This document shows positions 25,513-33,300 of a stretch of DNA of 64,000 bases, piece by piece. A model generated the notes under the pieces. The model was given only the letters and a program-made list of their open reading frames with translations, ran no database searches and was not told the origin of the DNA. Positions within the stretch are counted from its first letter, which is position 1; every line of letters starts with the position of its first letter. Both the position numbers and the translations under genes were made by a program. This stretch comes from Pseudomonas sp. Irchel s3h17 (lineage in GTDB: Bacteria > Pseudomonadota > Gammaproteobacteria > Pseudomonadales > Pseudomonadaceae): positions 124,001 to 188,000 of the forward strand of contig NZ_FYDL01000001.1 in the NCBI RefSeq assembly GCF_900187505.1, read 5' to 3'.

Positions 25513-27507
25513 TCAAACCGATATGCGCCAGATCCCGAATGGCTGATGCCAGGGTTCGATGCGCATGAACTGATACTTGCCGTGCCAGTCCCAGCGATGA
25601 CCGTTCATCAAGTCCTCGCCGTGGGTGGTCGCGTCACCCGGCAAGCCCATCTCCCACAACGGCAACTCGAAATTCGCCTCCTGGGCGTTATGCGGATCCA
25701 GGCTGACCGCCACCAGAATGAAATTGCTGCCGTCCGCGCTGCGCTTGCCGAAATACAAAATATTGTCGTTCCACGCGTTATAGACCTTCAGGCCCAGATG
25801 CGTATGCAGCGCCGGGTTCTGCCGGCGAATGCGATTGAGCTGGGCGATCTCGGCGATGATGTTGCCCGGCGCATTGAAGTCGCGAACGCGGATCTGGTAC
25901 TTCTCCGAGTCCAGGTACTCCTCCTTGCCCGGCACCGGCGCCGATTCGCACAGTTCAAAGCCCGAATACATGCCCCACAGGCCCGAGCCCATGGTCGCCA
26001 GGACGGCGCGGATCAGAAATCCGGCACGGCCCGAGGCGTGCAGGAACTGCGGATTGATGTCCGGGGTATTGACGAAAAAGTTCGGTCGGTAGCACTCGCG
26101 CCACGGCGACTGGTTCAGTTCGGTGAGATAGGTCGCCAGCTCGTGCTTGGTGTTGCGCCAGGTGAAATAGGTGTAGCTCTGGGAGTAACCGACCTTGCCC
26201 AGGCGCGCCATCATCGCCGGCGTGGTGAAGGCCTCGGCGAGGAAGATCACCTCGGGGTACAGCGCCCGTACATCGCCAATCAGCCATTGCCAGAACGGCA
26301 AGGGCTTGGTGTGCGGGTTGTCGACCCGGAACAGCTTCACCCCCTCCTTCACCCAGCCCACCACAATGTCGCGCAGCTCCAGCCACAGACCGGGAACTGC
26401 ATCGTGGGTATAGAAGTCGACGTTGACGATGTCCTGGTACTTCTTCGGCGGGTTCTCGGCGTATTTGATCGTGCCGTCCGGGCGCCAGTTGAACCAGCCC
26501 GGATGCTGCTTGAGCCAGGGATGGTCCTGGGAGCACTGAATGGCGAAGTCCAGGGCAATCTCCAGCCCATGGTCGGCGGCCGCGGCTACCAGGCGCCGGA
26601 AATCCTCGCGGCTGCCCAGTTGCGAATGAATGGCCTCGTGCCCGCCCTCATCGCTGCCGATGGCATAGGGACTGCCGGGGTCATCGGGACCGGCCACCAG
26701 GGCATTGTTGGGGCCTTTGCGAAAGCTGTGTCCGATGGGGTGGATCGGCGGGAAATACAACACGTCGAAGCCCATGTCCTGGATCATCGGCAGGCGCGAG
26801 TGCACATCGTCGAAGGTGCCGTGCCCGGTGGGATCGTCGGTGATCGAGCGGGGAAACAGCTCGTACCAGCTGGCGAATTGCGCACGGGTGCGCTCCACGT
26901 CCAGCGGATACTCGGGGCTGAGGCTGATGTAGGGGCGTTGATCGGCCGCCGCCATCAATGCGGCGCTGCGCGGATGCACAAACAGCGCCACCTGCTCGGC
27001 TTCCAGCAAGCCCGACAGCTCCTGGTGCAGGGCGACAAGTGCTTCACCCACAGCCCCTTCACTGCGCTGCGAGGCGTGCTGCACCAGGTTGCGGCCTTCC
27101 TGCAGTTCCAGGCTGATCGACACGCCGCCCAGGTGCTTCTTTTCCAGCTCATGACAGAAAGTGGCGAACGGGTCGAGCCAGGCCTCGATACAAAACCAGT
27201 AGTACCCGGGCGCCGCGACCTTGAACTGGCCTTGCCAGCGGTTGTTACCCAGGTTGCTCATCACTTCGCTTTGCCAGCACTCATCGGCGTCATTGCGCCA
27301 GCGCACGCGCACCGCGAGCCGGTCATGACCGTCGGCAAACACCTTGCTCGTCACGGTCACCACCTGCCCTTCGATGGCCTTGACCGCAAACTGGCCGCCA
27401 TCGATCACCGGCGTGGTGTCCTCGATCGCAATGCGCGGCAGCAACAGCGCCTGTGACAGCGGCAGTTGCGGGTTGTAGTTGAGTTCCGTCGGTTTCCCAG
27501 TCGTCAT
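25513..27507 (-). CDS. glgE: GlgE, alpha-1,4-glucan:maltose-1-phosphate maltosyltransferase
   Basis: 664 aa GH13_3 enzyme that extends alpha-1,4-glucan by maltosyl units from maltose 1-phosphate. N-terminal domain first; then YFPPIHPIGHSFRKG, nucleophile D396 in LFRVDNPHTKP, acid E425 in IFLAEAFTT and the acceptor-site block FFVNTPDINPQFLH. The ATG at 27507 has a strong GGGGG-type ribosome site. First gene of the minus-strand operon glgE-treS-glgB, divergent from the small proline-rich gene at 27693, so its promoter lies in 27508-27692. Confidence 0.95.
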   Translation of the reverse strand: MTTGKPTELNYNPQLPLSQALLLPRIAIEDTTPVIDGGQFAVKAIEGQVVTVTSKVFADGHDRLAVRVRWRNDADECWQSEVMSNLGNNRWQGQFKVAAPGYYWFCIEAWLDPFATFCHELEKKHLGGVSISLELQEGRNLVQHASQRSEGAVGEALVALHQELSGLLEAEQVALFVHPRSAALMAAADQRPYISLSPEYPLDVERTRAQFASWYELFPRSITDDPTGHGTFDDVHSRLPMIQDMGFDVLYFPPIHPIGHSFRKGPNNALVAGPDDPGSPYAIGSDEGGHEAIHSQLGSREDFRRLVAAAADHGLEIALDFAIQCSQDHPWLKQHPGWFNWRPDGTIKYAENPPKKYQDIVNVDFYTHDAVPGLWLELRDIVVGWVKEGVKLFRVDNPHTKPLPFWQWLIGDVRALYPEVIFLAEAFTTPAMMARLGKVGYSQSYTYFTWRNTKHELATYLTELNQSPWRECYRPNFFVNTPDINPQFLHASGRAGFLIRAVLATMGSGLWGMYSGFELCESAPVPGKEEYLDSEKYQIRVRDFNAPGNIIAEIAQLNRIRRQNPALHTHLGLKVYNAWNDNILYFGKRSADGSNFILVAVSLDPHNAQEANFELPLWEMGLPGDATTHGEDLMNGHRWDWHGKYQFMRIEPWHQPFGIWRISV

Positions 27508-27692
27508 CGAGCATCCCCCCTTACGCCCCGTGGACGCGCTAGTGGCCAGTCGTGTCCTGCCTGCGGACCCTGCTTAAGATTCCGAGCACCGGACGTCGGG
27601 CAAAGTTCAGTCGAATCCGCACCGGGCCGATGGAATCAATGCGCAGGCGCGGTGGTCCATCGGATAAGCCAAGCACAAAAGAGGCCACACCG

Positions 27693-27986
27693 ATGAGTAT
27701 TCCGATCCCGCCTGAAACGCCCGATCCGAACATTGATCAACCCATCCTGCCGCCGGACGAGCCAACGCCCGAGCCCGAGCCCGAGGAGGATCCGCTACCA
27801 CCCGGCCCGCCACTGCCAGCGGGCGACCCGCCGAGTGAAGAGCCGCCCGCCAGGGCATACAAGCCTGGCCGATTATCCGCCCCGCTGGTGACGATCCGAT
27901 GTCAGCTCGCCGGCCATCGGAAAGAGGCACTGGCCACTGATCGACGGCACCGAACCACGGTGCCAGATGTGCGTCCCAAGGGATAA
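27693..27986 (+). CDS. Small proline- and glutamate-rich protein
   Basis: 97 aa. Residues 1-55 are extremely rich in Pro and acidic residues (IPPETPDPN, EPTPEPEPEEDPLPPGPP). From about residue 56 the composition changes abruptly to a basic, ordinary-looking tail (YKPGRLSAPLVTIRC...). The ATG has a modest AGAGG site. Short Pro/Glu-rich proteins of this kind are common hypothetical genes in Pseudomonas. The tail may be a frameshifted extension, since the acidic Pro-rich part alone is what such proteins usually contain. No function can be assigned. Confidence 0.5.
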   Translation: MSIPIPPETPDPNIDQPILPPDEPTPEPEPEEDPLPPGPPLPAGDPPSEEPPARAYKPGRLSAPLVTIRCQLAGHRKEALATDRRHRTTVPDVRPKG

Positions 27987-28011
27987 GATCGGCTAAGAAA
28001 CGGAGAATCCC

Positions 28012-28218
28012 ATGACGGTACGCATCGACCATCAGACCTGTTTTTTCATCACCGAAAACGGCGAAGAGATTCGCCTGGCACCCGACGTGACCCTCATCAC
28101 CGACGATCAGACATTGATGCCGGCGGTCGACCTCGATGGCCTGCGGTTCTACATCACCGAAGCAGAAGCCGACGCATTGACCGTAGCAGGCGCCGTCGAC
28201 GAGCGCACACGCCTGTAG
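28012..28218 (+). CDS. DUF3203 family protein
   Basis: 68 aa, MTVRIDHQTCFFITENGEE at the start and FYITEAEADALTVAGAVDER near the end, matching the small Pseudomonas DUF3203 family as I remember it. It is soluble and acidic, with no signal peptide or membrane segment. A CGGAG ribosome site precedes the ATG. Preceded by the proline-rich gene with a 25-base gap, so the two may be cotranscribed. Function unknown. Confidence 0.8.
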   Translation: MTVRIDHQTCFFITENGEEIRLAPDVTLITDDQTLMPAVDLDGLRFYITEAEADALTVAGAVDERTRL

Positions 28219-28440
28219 CCCGGCGGCGGTGATTCGGTGATTTACCTGACGCAGATCACGGACACCGGCAGCGCCCTGATATAGGAGCGGCTACCGCGCC
28301 TGGCGGGGTGCATCAAGTTGTCGCAGGGGGCACCCGCAGGCCCATCTGATCCGCTTTTTAATCCAATACCTGAGTCTGTTATGCAAACAGTTCGGCGCTC
28401 ATAGTTCACTGGCCTGATGGAGGCTGATGAGCGAAAGACC

Positions 28441-29853
28441 ATGAGCGATAAAATTCCCGTCCGATTAGTAGAAACATTCGAGCCTTCGCGTCCAAAGATG
28501 AAGGCCAAATCCAGCGACAACCAGATTCACACCCGAAGCTTCACCGGTTTGTTCCGCAATTTGCGCCTTGGTGGTGCGGGTTTTCTGTTTCTGGCGTTTT
28601 TTGGCACCGTGTGGCTGAACTGGGGCGGGCGACAAGCCGTGCTCTGGGACCTTTCGCAAAGCAAATTCCACATCTTTGGCGCGACCTTCTGGCCACAGGA
28701 TTTCATCCTGCTCTCGGCGCTGTTGATCATCTGCGCCTTTGGCCTGTTCGCGATCACCGTATTCGCCGGACGCGTGTGGTGCGGCTACACCTGCCCGCAA
28801 AGCTCGTTCACCTGGCTGTTCATGTGGTGCGAAAAGGTTACCGAGGGCGAACGTAACCAAAGGATCAAGCTGCAGGCCGCGCCCTGGAGCCTGGACAAGC
28901 TGCTGCGCCGCTCGGCCAAACACACGATGTGGCTGGCCATCAGCATCCTCACCGGCCTGACCTTTGTCGGTTACTTCACCCCTATCCGCCCGCTGGCGAC
29001 TGAACTGCTGACCTTGCAAATGGGCGGCGTGAGCCTGTTCTGGGTGTTGTTCTTCACCGGCGCCACCTACATCAACGCCGGCTGGCTGCGTGAAGCGGTG
29101 TGCATGCACATGTGCCCGTATGCGCGGTTCCAGAGCGTGATGTTCGACAAGGACACCCTGACCATTTCCTACGATGCGGCCCGTGGCGAACATCGCGGCC
29201 CGCGCAAGCGTGACGTGAAACCGGCCGAAGCCGGCCTGGGCGATTGCATCGACTGCCAGCTGTGCGTGCAGGTCTGCCCGACCGGCATCGACATCCGCGA
29301 CGGCTTGCAGATGGAGTGCATCGGTTGTGCGGCCTGTATCGACGCCTGCGATTCGATCATGGACAAAATGGGCTACGCCCGTGGCCTGATCAGCTATACC
29401 TCCGAGCACGAGTTGCAAGGGGGCAAGACCCACCTGCTGCGGCCGCGCTTGATCGGCTACACCGCCGTGCTGCTGGTGATGATCGGTGCGCTGGTGCTGG
29501 CGTTGATGGAGCGGCCCATGGTGTCGCTGGACGTGAGCAAGGACCGGGGCCTGTTCCGGGAGAACAGCCAGGGGCAGATCGAGAACATCTACAGCCTCAA
29601 GGTCATCAACAAGACTCAGCAGCGCCAGGACTATCACCTGTCGTTGGTGGAGAGTGAAGGCTTCCAGTTGCAGGGGCGCACCGAACTGAGCCTGGCGCCG
29701 GGCGAGATTCTCGACGTGCCGGTGTCGGTGGCCATGACCACCGACCAGGCGCAGAGCAGTTCACAGAAGATCACCTTCAAGATCACCGACAGTGACGAGC
29801 CGCAGATCTTCAGCGAAGCGAACAGCCGGTTTGTTGCGCCGATGAATCGTTGA
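28441..29853 (+). CDS. ccoG: Cytochrome c oxidase accessory protein CcoG (FixG/RdxA family)
   Basis: 470 aa membrane ferredoxin needed for copper delivery/reduction during cbb3 oxidase assembly. Order: soluble N-terminus with the conserved HTRSFTGLFRNLR, membrane helix, a second helix ending in VWCGYTCPQSSFTWLFMWCEK (residues split over the membrane), further helices, two 4Fe-4S motifs (CIDCQLCVQVCP and CIGCAACIDACD, about residues 270-310), another helix (LLVMIGALVLALM) and the C-terminal FixG Ig-like domain. The ATG at 28441 gives the family start MSDKIPVRLVETF. No cco structural genes lie next to it, so it may be a second or relocated copy. No Anr box (TTGAT-N4-ATCAA) was seen upstream. 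Confidence 0.92.
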   Translation: MSDKIPVRLVETFEPSRPKMKAKSSDNQIHTRSFTGLFRNLRLGGAGFLFLAFFGTVWLNWGGRQAVLWDLSQSKFHIFGATFWPQDFILLSALLIICAFGLFAITVFAGRVWCGYTCPQSSFTWLFMWCEKVTEGERNQRIKLQAAPWSLDKLLRRSAKHTMWLAISILTGLTFVGYFTPIRPLATELLTLQMGGVSLFWVLFFTGATYINAGWLREAVCMHMCPYARFQSVMFDKDTLTISYDAARGEHRGPRKRDVKPAEAGLGDCIDCQLCVQVCPTGIDIRDGLQMECIGCAACIDACDSIMDKMGYARGLISYTSEHELQGGKTHLLRPRLIGYTAVLLVMIGALVLALMERPMVSLDVSKDRGLFRENSQGQIENIYSLKVINKTQQRQDYHLSLVESEGFQLQGRTELSLAPGEILDVPVSVAMTTDQAQSSSQKITFKITDSDEPQIFSEANSRFVAPMNR

Positions 29854-29904
29854 GCCTTTAAACTCTATGGCCCGTCAGTGAGCTTCCGGTTGAGCAAAAT
29901 CATT

Positions 29905-30190
29905 GTAGCGAGGGGGCTTGCCCCTTCATTCGTTCATACCGGTCGATCCGACACGCAAGTATTACGACTGCTACGCAGTCGAACGGGGGCAGCCCTAATG
30001 CCGGTCAGTTAAGAGAAATAAAGCCGAACACGAAACCCGTGGCGAGGGAGCTTGCTCCCGCTGGGGCGCAAAGCGGCCCTGTTTTTGGGCTGCTACGCAG
30101 CCCAGCGGGAGCAAGCTCCCTCGCCACGGACTCTATGTTCGGCTGGTCTTTGGCTTAACCGATCGGCATCAGGGCAAGCCCCCTCGCCAC
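29905..30190. repeat. REPIN interrupted by a second REP-bearing element (nested repeat)
   Basis: Outer REP halves (29905-29924 and 30172-30190, GGGGGCTTGCCCC type) are separated by an inserted element. The insert (about 29992-30175) has 22-base imperfect terminal inverted repeats (GCCCTAATGCCGGTCAGTTAAG at the left; right end at 30154-30175) and carries its own inner REPIN (REPs 30039-30065 and 30101-30129, GAGGGAGCTTGCTCCC type). It occupies the 398-base gap between ccoG and the MocR regulator; the rest of the gap holds nothing else recognisable. Confidence 0.8.
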
Positions 30191-30251
30191 ACAAAGCTCC
30201 ATTCGCCACAGAAGTATGTGTCGCCTGTTTTCCGTCAATTCCGGGATTGAG

Positions 30252-31661
30252 ATGAAACGCTACGAAAAATTCGCCGACGACATTGCCGAACTGATCCGCT
30301 CCGGGGTGCTCGGCCCCGGCCAGCGCGTGCCGTCGGTGCGCTACGCCAGCCAGACCTACGGGGTCAGCCCCTCCACGGTGTTCCAGGCCTATTACCTGCT
30401 GGAGCGTCGCGGGCTGATTCGCGCCCGGCCGCGTTCCGGTTACTTCGTCAACACTCACGCGCCAAGCCCGTTTTCGGAGCCGGTGATCAGCAGCCAGGTC
30501 AACGAATCCACCGAAGTTGACGTCAGCGAGCTGGTGTTCTCGGTGCTCGATTCGATCAAGGACCCGAACACCGTGCCCTTTGGCTCGGCCTTCCCCAGCC
30601 CGACCCTGTTTCCCTTGCAGCGGCTGTCACGCTCGCTGGCCAGCGCCAGTCGCGAGATGGACCCGCGCATGGTGGTCACCGACATGTCGCCGGGCAACCC
30701 GCAACTGCGTCGGCAAATCGCCCTGCGCTACATGGTCGGCGGCCTGATGCTGCCCATGGAAGAACTGCTGATTACCAACGGCGCCCTGGAAGCCCTGAAC
30801 CTGTGCCTGCAGGCGGTGACCGAGCCCGGCGACCTGGTGGCCATCGAGGCCCCGGCGTTCTACGCCAGCCTGCAAGTGCTCGAGCGCCTGAAACTCAAAG
30901 CGGTGGAGATCCCCGTGCACCCCCGTGACGGCATCGACCTGGGCGTACTGGCACAAACCCTGGAGCGCCATCCGATCAAGGCCTGCTGGTGCATGACCAG
31001 TTTCCAGAACCCCATGGGCGCGACCATGCCCGAGGCCAAGAAACAGGAGCTGGTGGAACTGCTGCGCCGCCATCAAGTGCCGCTGATTGAAGATGATGTG
31101 TACGCCGAGCTCTACTACGGCCAGCAAGCCCCCAAGCCGGCCAAGGCGTTCGACTCCGAGGGACTGGTAATGCATTGCGGCTCGTTCGCCAAGAGCCTGG
31201 CCCCCGGCTACCGGATCGGCTGGGTCGCCGCCGGACGTTACGCGCAGAAAATCGAACGGCTGAAATTGATGACCTCGCTGTGCGCCTCGATGCCGGCCCA
31301 GGCGGCGATTGCCGACTACCTGCAACACGGCGGCTACGACCGCCACCTGCGCAAACTGCGCTATGCCCTGGAAGAACAGCAAAGCGCCATGCTCGCCGCC
31401 ATTGCCCGCTACTTCCCGGCACAGACCCGCGTCAGCCAACCGGCCGGCGGCTACTTCCTGTGGCTGGAACTGCCGGCACAGATGGATTCGTTGAAGTTGT
31501 TCCAGATGGCGCTGGCACAGGGCATCAGCATCGCACCGGGGCCGATCTTTTCACCGACCCGGCGCTTCAGGAATTGCATCCGGTTGAATTACGGCAGCCC
31601 GTGGACTGAAGATTCCGAGAAGGCGATGGAGACATTGGGACGGATCGTACGATCGTTCTGA
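30252..31661 (+). CDS. MocR-type transcriptional regulator (GntR HTH fused to aminotransferase-like domain)
   Basis: 469 aa. Residues 1-70 are a GntR winged helix (YEKFADDIAELIRSGVL, RVPSVRYASQTYGVSPSTV, LLERRGLIRARPRSGYFV). The remainder is a class I aminotransferase-like domain with the PLP lysine in CGSFAKSLAPGYRIGW and the conserved IEDDVYAEL. MocR proteins use PLP or an amino-acid adduct as a signal; the target genes are unknown here. The ribosome site is weak; the start is chosen from the family N-terminus (MKRYEKFADDIAE). Convergent with the toxin gene at 31687. Confidence 0.88.
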   Translation: MKRYEKFADDIAELIRSGVLGPGQRVPSVRYASQTYGVSPSTVFQAYYLLERRGLIRARPRSGYFVNTHAPSPFSEPVISSQVNESTEVDVSELVFSVLDSIKDPNTVPFGSAFPSPTLFPLQRLSRSLASASREMDPRMVVTDMSPGNPQLRRQIALRYMVGGLMLPMEELLITNGALEALNLCLQAVTEPGDLVAIEAPAFYASLQVLERLKLKAVEIPVHPRDGIDLGVLAQTLERHPIKACWCMTSFQNPMGATMPEAKKQELVELLRRHQVPLIEDDVYAELYYGQQAPKPAKAFDSEGLVMHCGSFAKSLAPGYRIGWVAAGRYAQKIERLKLMTSLCASMPAQAAIADYLQHGGYDRHLRKLRYALEEQQSAMLAAIARYFPAQTRVSQPAGGYFLWLELPAQMDSLKLFQMALAQGISIAPGPIFSPTRRFRNCIRLNYGSPWTEDSEKAMETLGRIVRSF

Positions 31662-31686
31662 GGGTTCGATGTTGTCCAGGCTAGCG

Positions 31687-31962
31687 CTATCGATCCTCGC
31701 GTGTATACCACAGGCGCAGCAAATAGAGGGTGGAGCCCTGTATCTCGTAACGCATCTCGTAGTGGCCGATGATAATTCTGCGGACATCCCGTGGCTCAAA
31801 CTCTTCAAGCCGTTCGCCAATGCGTGGATTAGCCAGCAACGTGGCTGGAGCAGCCGTGAGCTGTTGAACCGTATGCGCGGCAGCAGGTTGGTTCACCGCG
31901 GCCAGAAACTCGTACAGCCGGGCAATGTCGGAAAGCGCCTTGCTTGTCCACTTCAACTCCAT
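31687..31962 (-). CDS. RelE/ParE-family toxin
   Basis: 91 aa with the ParE pattern: LKWTSKALSDIARLYEFLA at the start, NPRIGERLEEFEPRDVRRIIIG in the middle and YEMRYEIQGSTLYLLRLWYTRED at the end. ParE-type toxins usually act on DNA gyrase; RelE-type toxins cut mRNA. The conserved final YTRE/R pattern favours the ParE-like group, but the target is an inference. Its start overlaps the antitoxin stop by one base (TGATG), a typical toxin-antitoxin arrangement. Confidence 0.88.
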   Translation of the reverse strand: MELKWTSKALSDIARLYEFLAAVNQPAAAHTVQQLTAAPATLLANPRIGERLEEFEPRDVRRIIIGHYEMRYEIQGSTLYLLRLWYTREDR

Positions 31963-32234
31963 CAGCGCGGCACTGGCAGCGGGGAGTCGGTACTGAGGCT
32001 ATCGGCCCAGGCCTGGACAGCCTGGTGATCAATCACGCGGCCAGCGTCCACATCAGCCAAGGCCTCACGGGTCAGGCGACTGCGCTCTTCTTCCTGGTCT
32101 ATCCAGGCGGACAGAGCCTGCTTGACTATCCAGTTCTTTGAGCGCTCCAGGCGCTCCGCGATCTCGTCAACCCTTTCGGCTAGATCGACAGGGACATGAG
32201 CCGTCACGGATCGGGTTTTGGCAGTAGTCGCCAT
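31962..32234 (-). CDS. Ribbon-helix-helix antitoxin of the ParDE-like module
   Basis: 90 aa. The N-terminal region SVTAHVPVDLAERVDEIAERLERSKNWIVKQAL fits a CopG/RHH DNA-binding fold (beta strand, helix, turn SKNW, helix). The acidic C-terminal region (WIDQEEERSRLTREALADVD) would bind and neutralise the toxin. The start at 32234 has GGAG eight bases ahead; an ATG two codons earlier (32240) is too close to that site. Autorepression is expected through the palindrome at 32268-32292. Confidence 0.88.
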   Translation of the reverse strand: MATTAKTRSVTAHVPVDLAERVDEIAERLERSKNWIVKQALSAWIDQEEERSRLTREALADVDAGRVIDHQAVQAWADSLSTDSPLPVPR

Positions 32235-32267
32235 GATCATTACTCCAATGCCGCGCAATCACGCATC

Positions 32268-32292
32268 ACTATGATTAAAATCCAATCATAGT
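32268..32292 (-). promoter_or_regulatory. Operator palindrome of the toxin-antitoxin module
   Basis: ACTATGATT (32268-32276) and AATCATAGT (32284-32292) form a perfect nine-base inverted repeat with a seven-base spacer, 34 bases upstream of the antitoxin start in an A/T-rich patch. Size and position are right for autorepression by an RHH antitoxin. Confidence 0.65.
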
Positions 32293-32373
32293 TAATAACT
32301 TCGAATCGTCAAGCCGTAGTATCAGGCTCGGAGTGGCAACAGACGCCATCAAAAAGGTCGGCGAGTCAGGACA

Positions 32374-33120
32374 CTAGCGCCCACCCCCCAGGTCGACAAA
32401 GGTCCCGGTGGCATAGGACGCCTTGTCCGAGAGCAACCAGATAATCGCTTCGGCCACTTCATCCGGGCGACCGCCGCGCGCCATCGGAATCCCCGATTCC
32501 AGCTTGCTGACCCGATCCGGATCGCCGCTCAGGGCATGGAAGTCGGTGTAGATGTAGCCGGGGCGCACCGCGTTGACGCGGATGCCTTCGCCGGCGACTT
32601 CCTTGGACAGGCCGATGGTGAACGAATCCAGCGCGCCCTTGGAGGCCGCGTAGTCGACATACTCACCCGGAGAGCCGAGACGCGAAGCGACCGACGAGAC
32701 GTTGACGATGCAGCCACCCTGCCCGCCGTGCCTGGGCGACATGCGCAACAGTGCGTGCTTGGCACAGAGGATCGGCGCCAGGACATTGGTTTTCATGACT
32801 TTCAGGATGCGGAACTCGGACATCTCCTCCACCCGAGCCTTCTGGCCGACGGTGCCGGCGTTGTTGACCAATGCGGTCACGCGGCCCAGTTCCTGGTCGA
32901 CCCGTTGGAACAGGCTGATCACTTCATCTTCGATGCTGACGTCGGCGCGTACGGCGATGGCCTGGGCGCCAAGGTCGCGAACCTGCTCCAGTACTCGCTG
33001 TGCGGACTGCTCGTCGGACTGGTAGTTGATGCAGATGCGGTACCCTTGCCTGGCCGCCAGCAACGCCGTGGCGGCACCGATCCCCCGACTGCCACCGGTG
33101 ATGACGATGACTTTGTCCAT
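32374..33120 (-). CDS. Short-chain dehydrogenase/reductase
   Basis: 248 aa classical SDR oxidoreductase. Cofactor motif TGGSRGIG (residues 8-15), NNAG in ALVNNAGTV, catalytic Ser in VNVSSVASRLG, YxxxK as YAASKGALD, and the C-terminal YATGTFVDLGGGR. INYQSDEQSA after strand two lacks an acidic residue at the strand end, which leans toward NADP(H). The start at 33120 has GGGGGAGAG upstream. It stands alone between the toxin-antitoxin pair and the mucR-like gene; the substrate is unknown. Glucose-dehydrogenase- or YgfF-like annotation would be usual. Confidence 0.88.
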   Translation of the reverse strand: MDKVIVITGGSRGIGAATALLAARQGYRICINYQSDEQSAQRVLEQVRDLGAQAIAVRADVSIEDEVISLFQRVDQELGRVTALVNNAGTVGQKARVEEMSEFRILKVMKTNVLAPILCAKHALLRMSPRHGGQGGCIVNVSSVASRLGSPGEYVDYAASKGALDSFTIGLSKEVAGEGIRVNAVRPGYIYTDFHALSGDPDRVSKLESGIPMARGGRPDEVAEAIIWLLSDKASYATGTFVDLGGGR

Positions 33121-33300
33121 ACTGATCTCTCCCCCTGGTCTGAGCTGAAGCCTTGCGTGCCAAGAATACCCGCCAGCGCCGGCTTTTGCATGTCCTGGGT
33201 CAGGCAAAGCCGGCATCCGACAGGCTTGCCGAGGGTGGAAAACCCACTGCTGCCTGCCCTGGCAAGCCAGCGCCCACCGGTCAGTCGATGTGGGTGGCGA

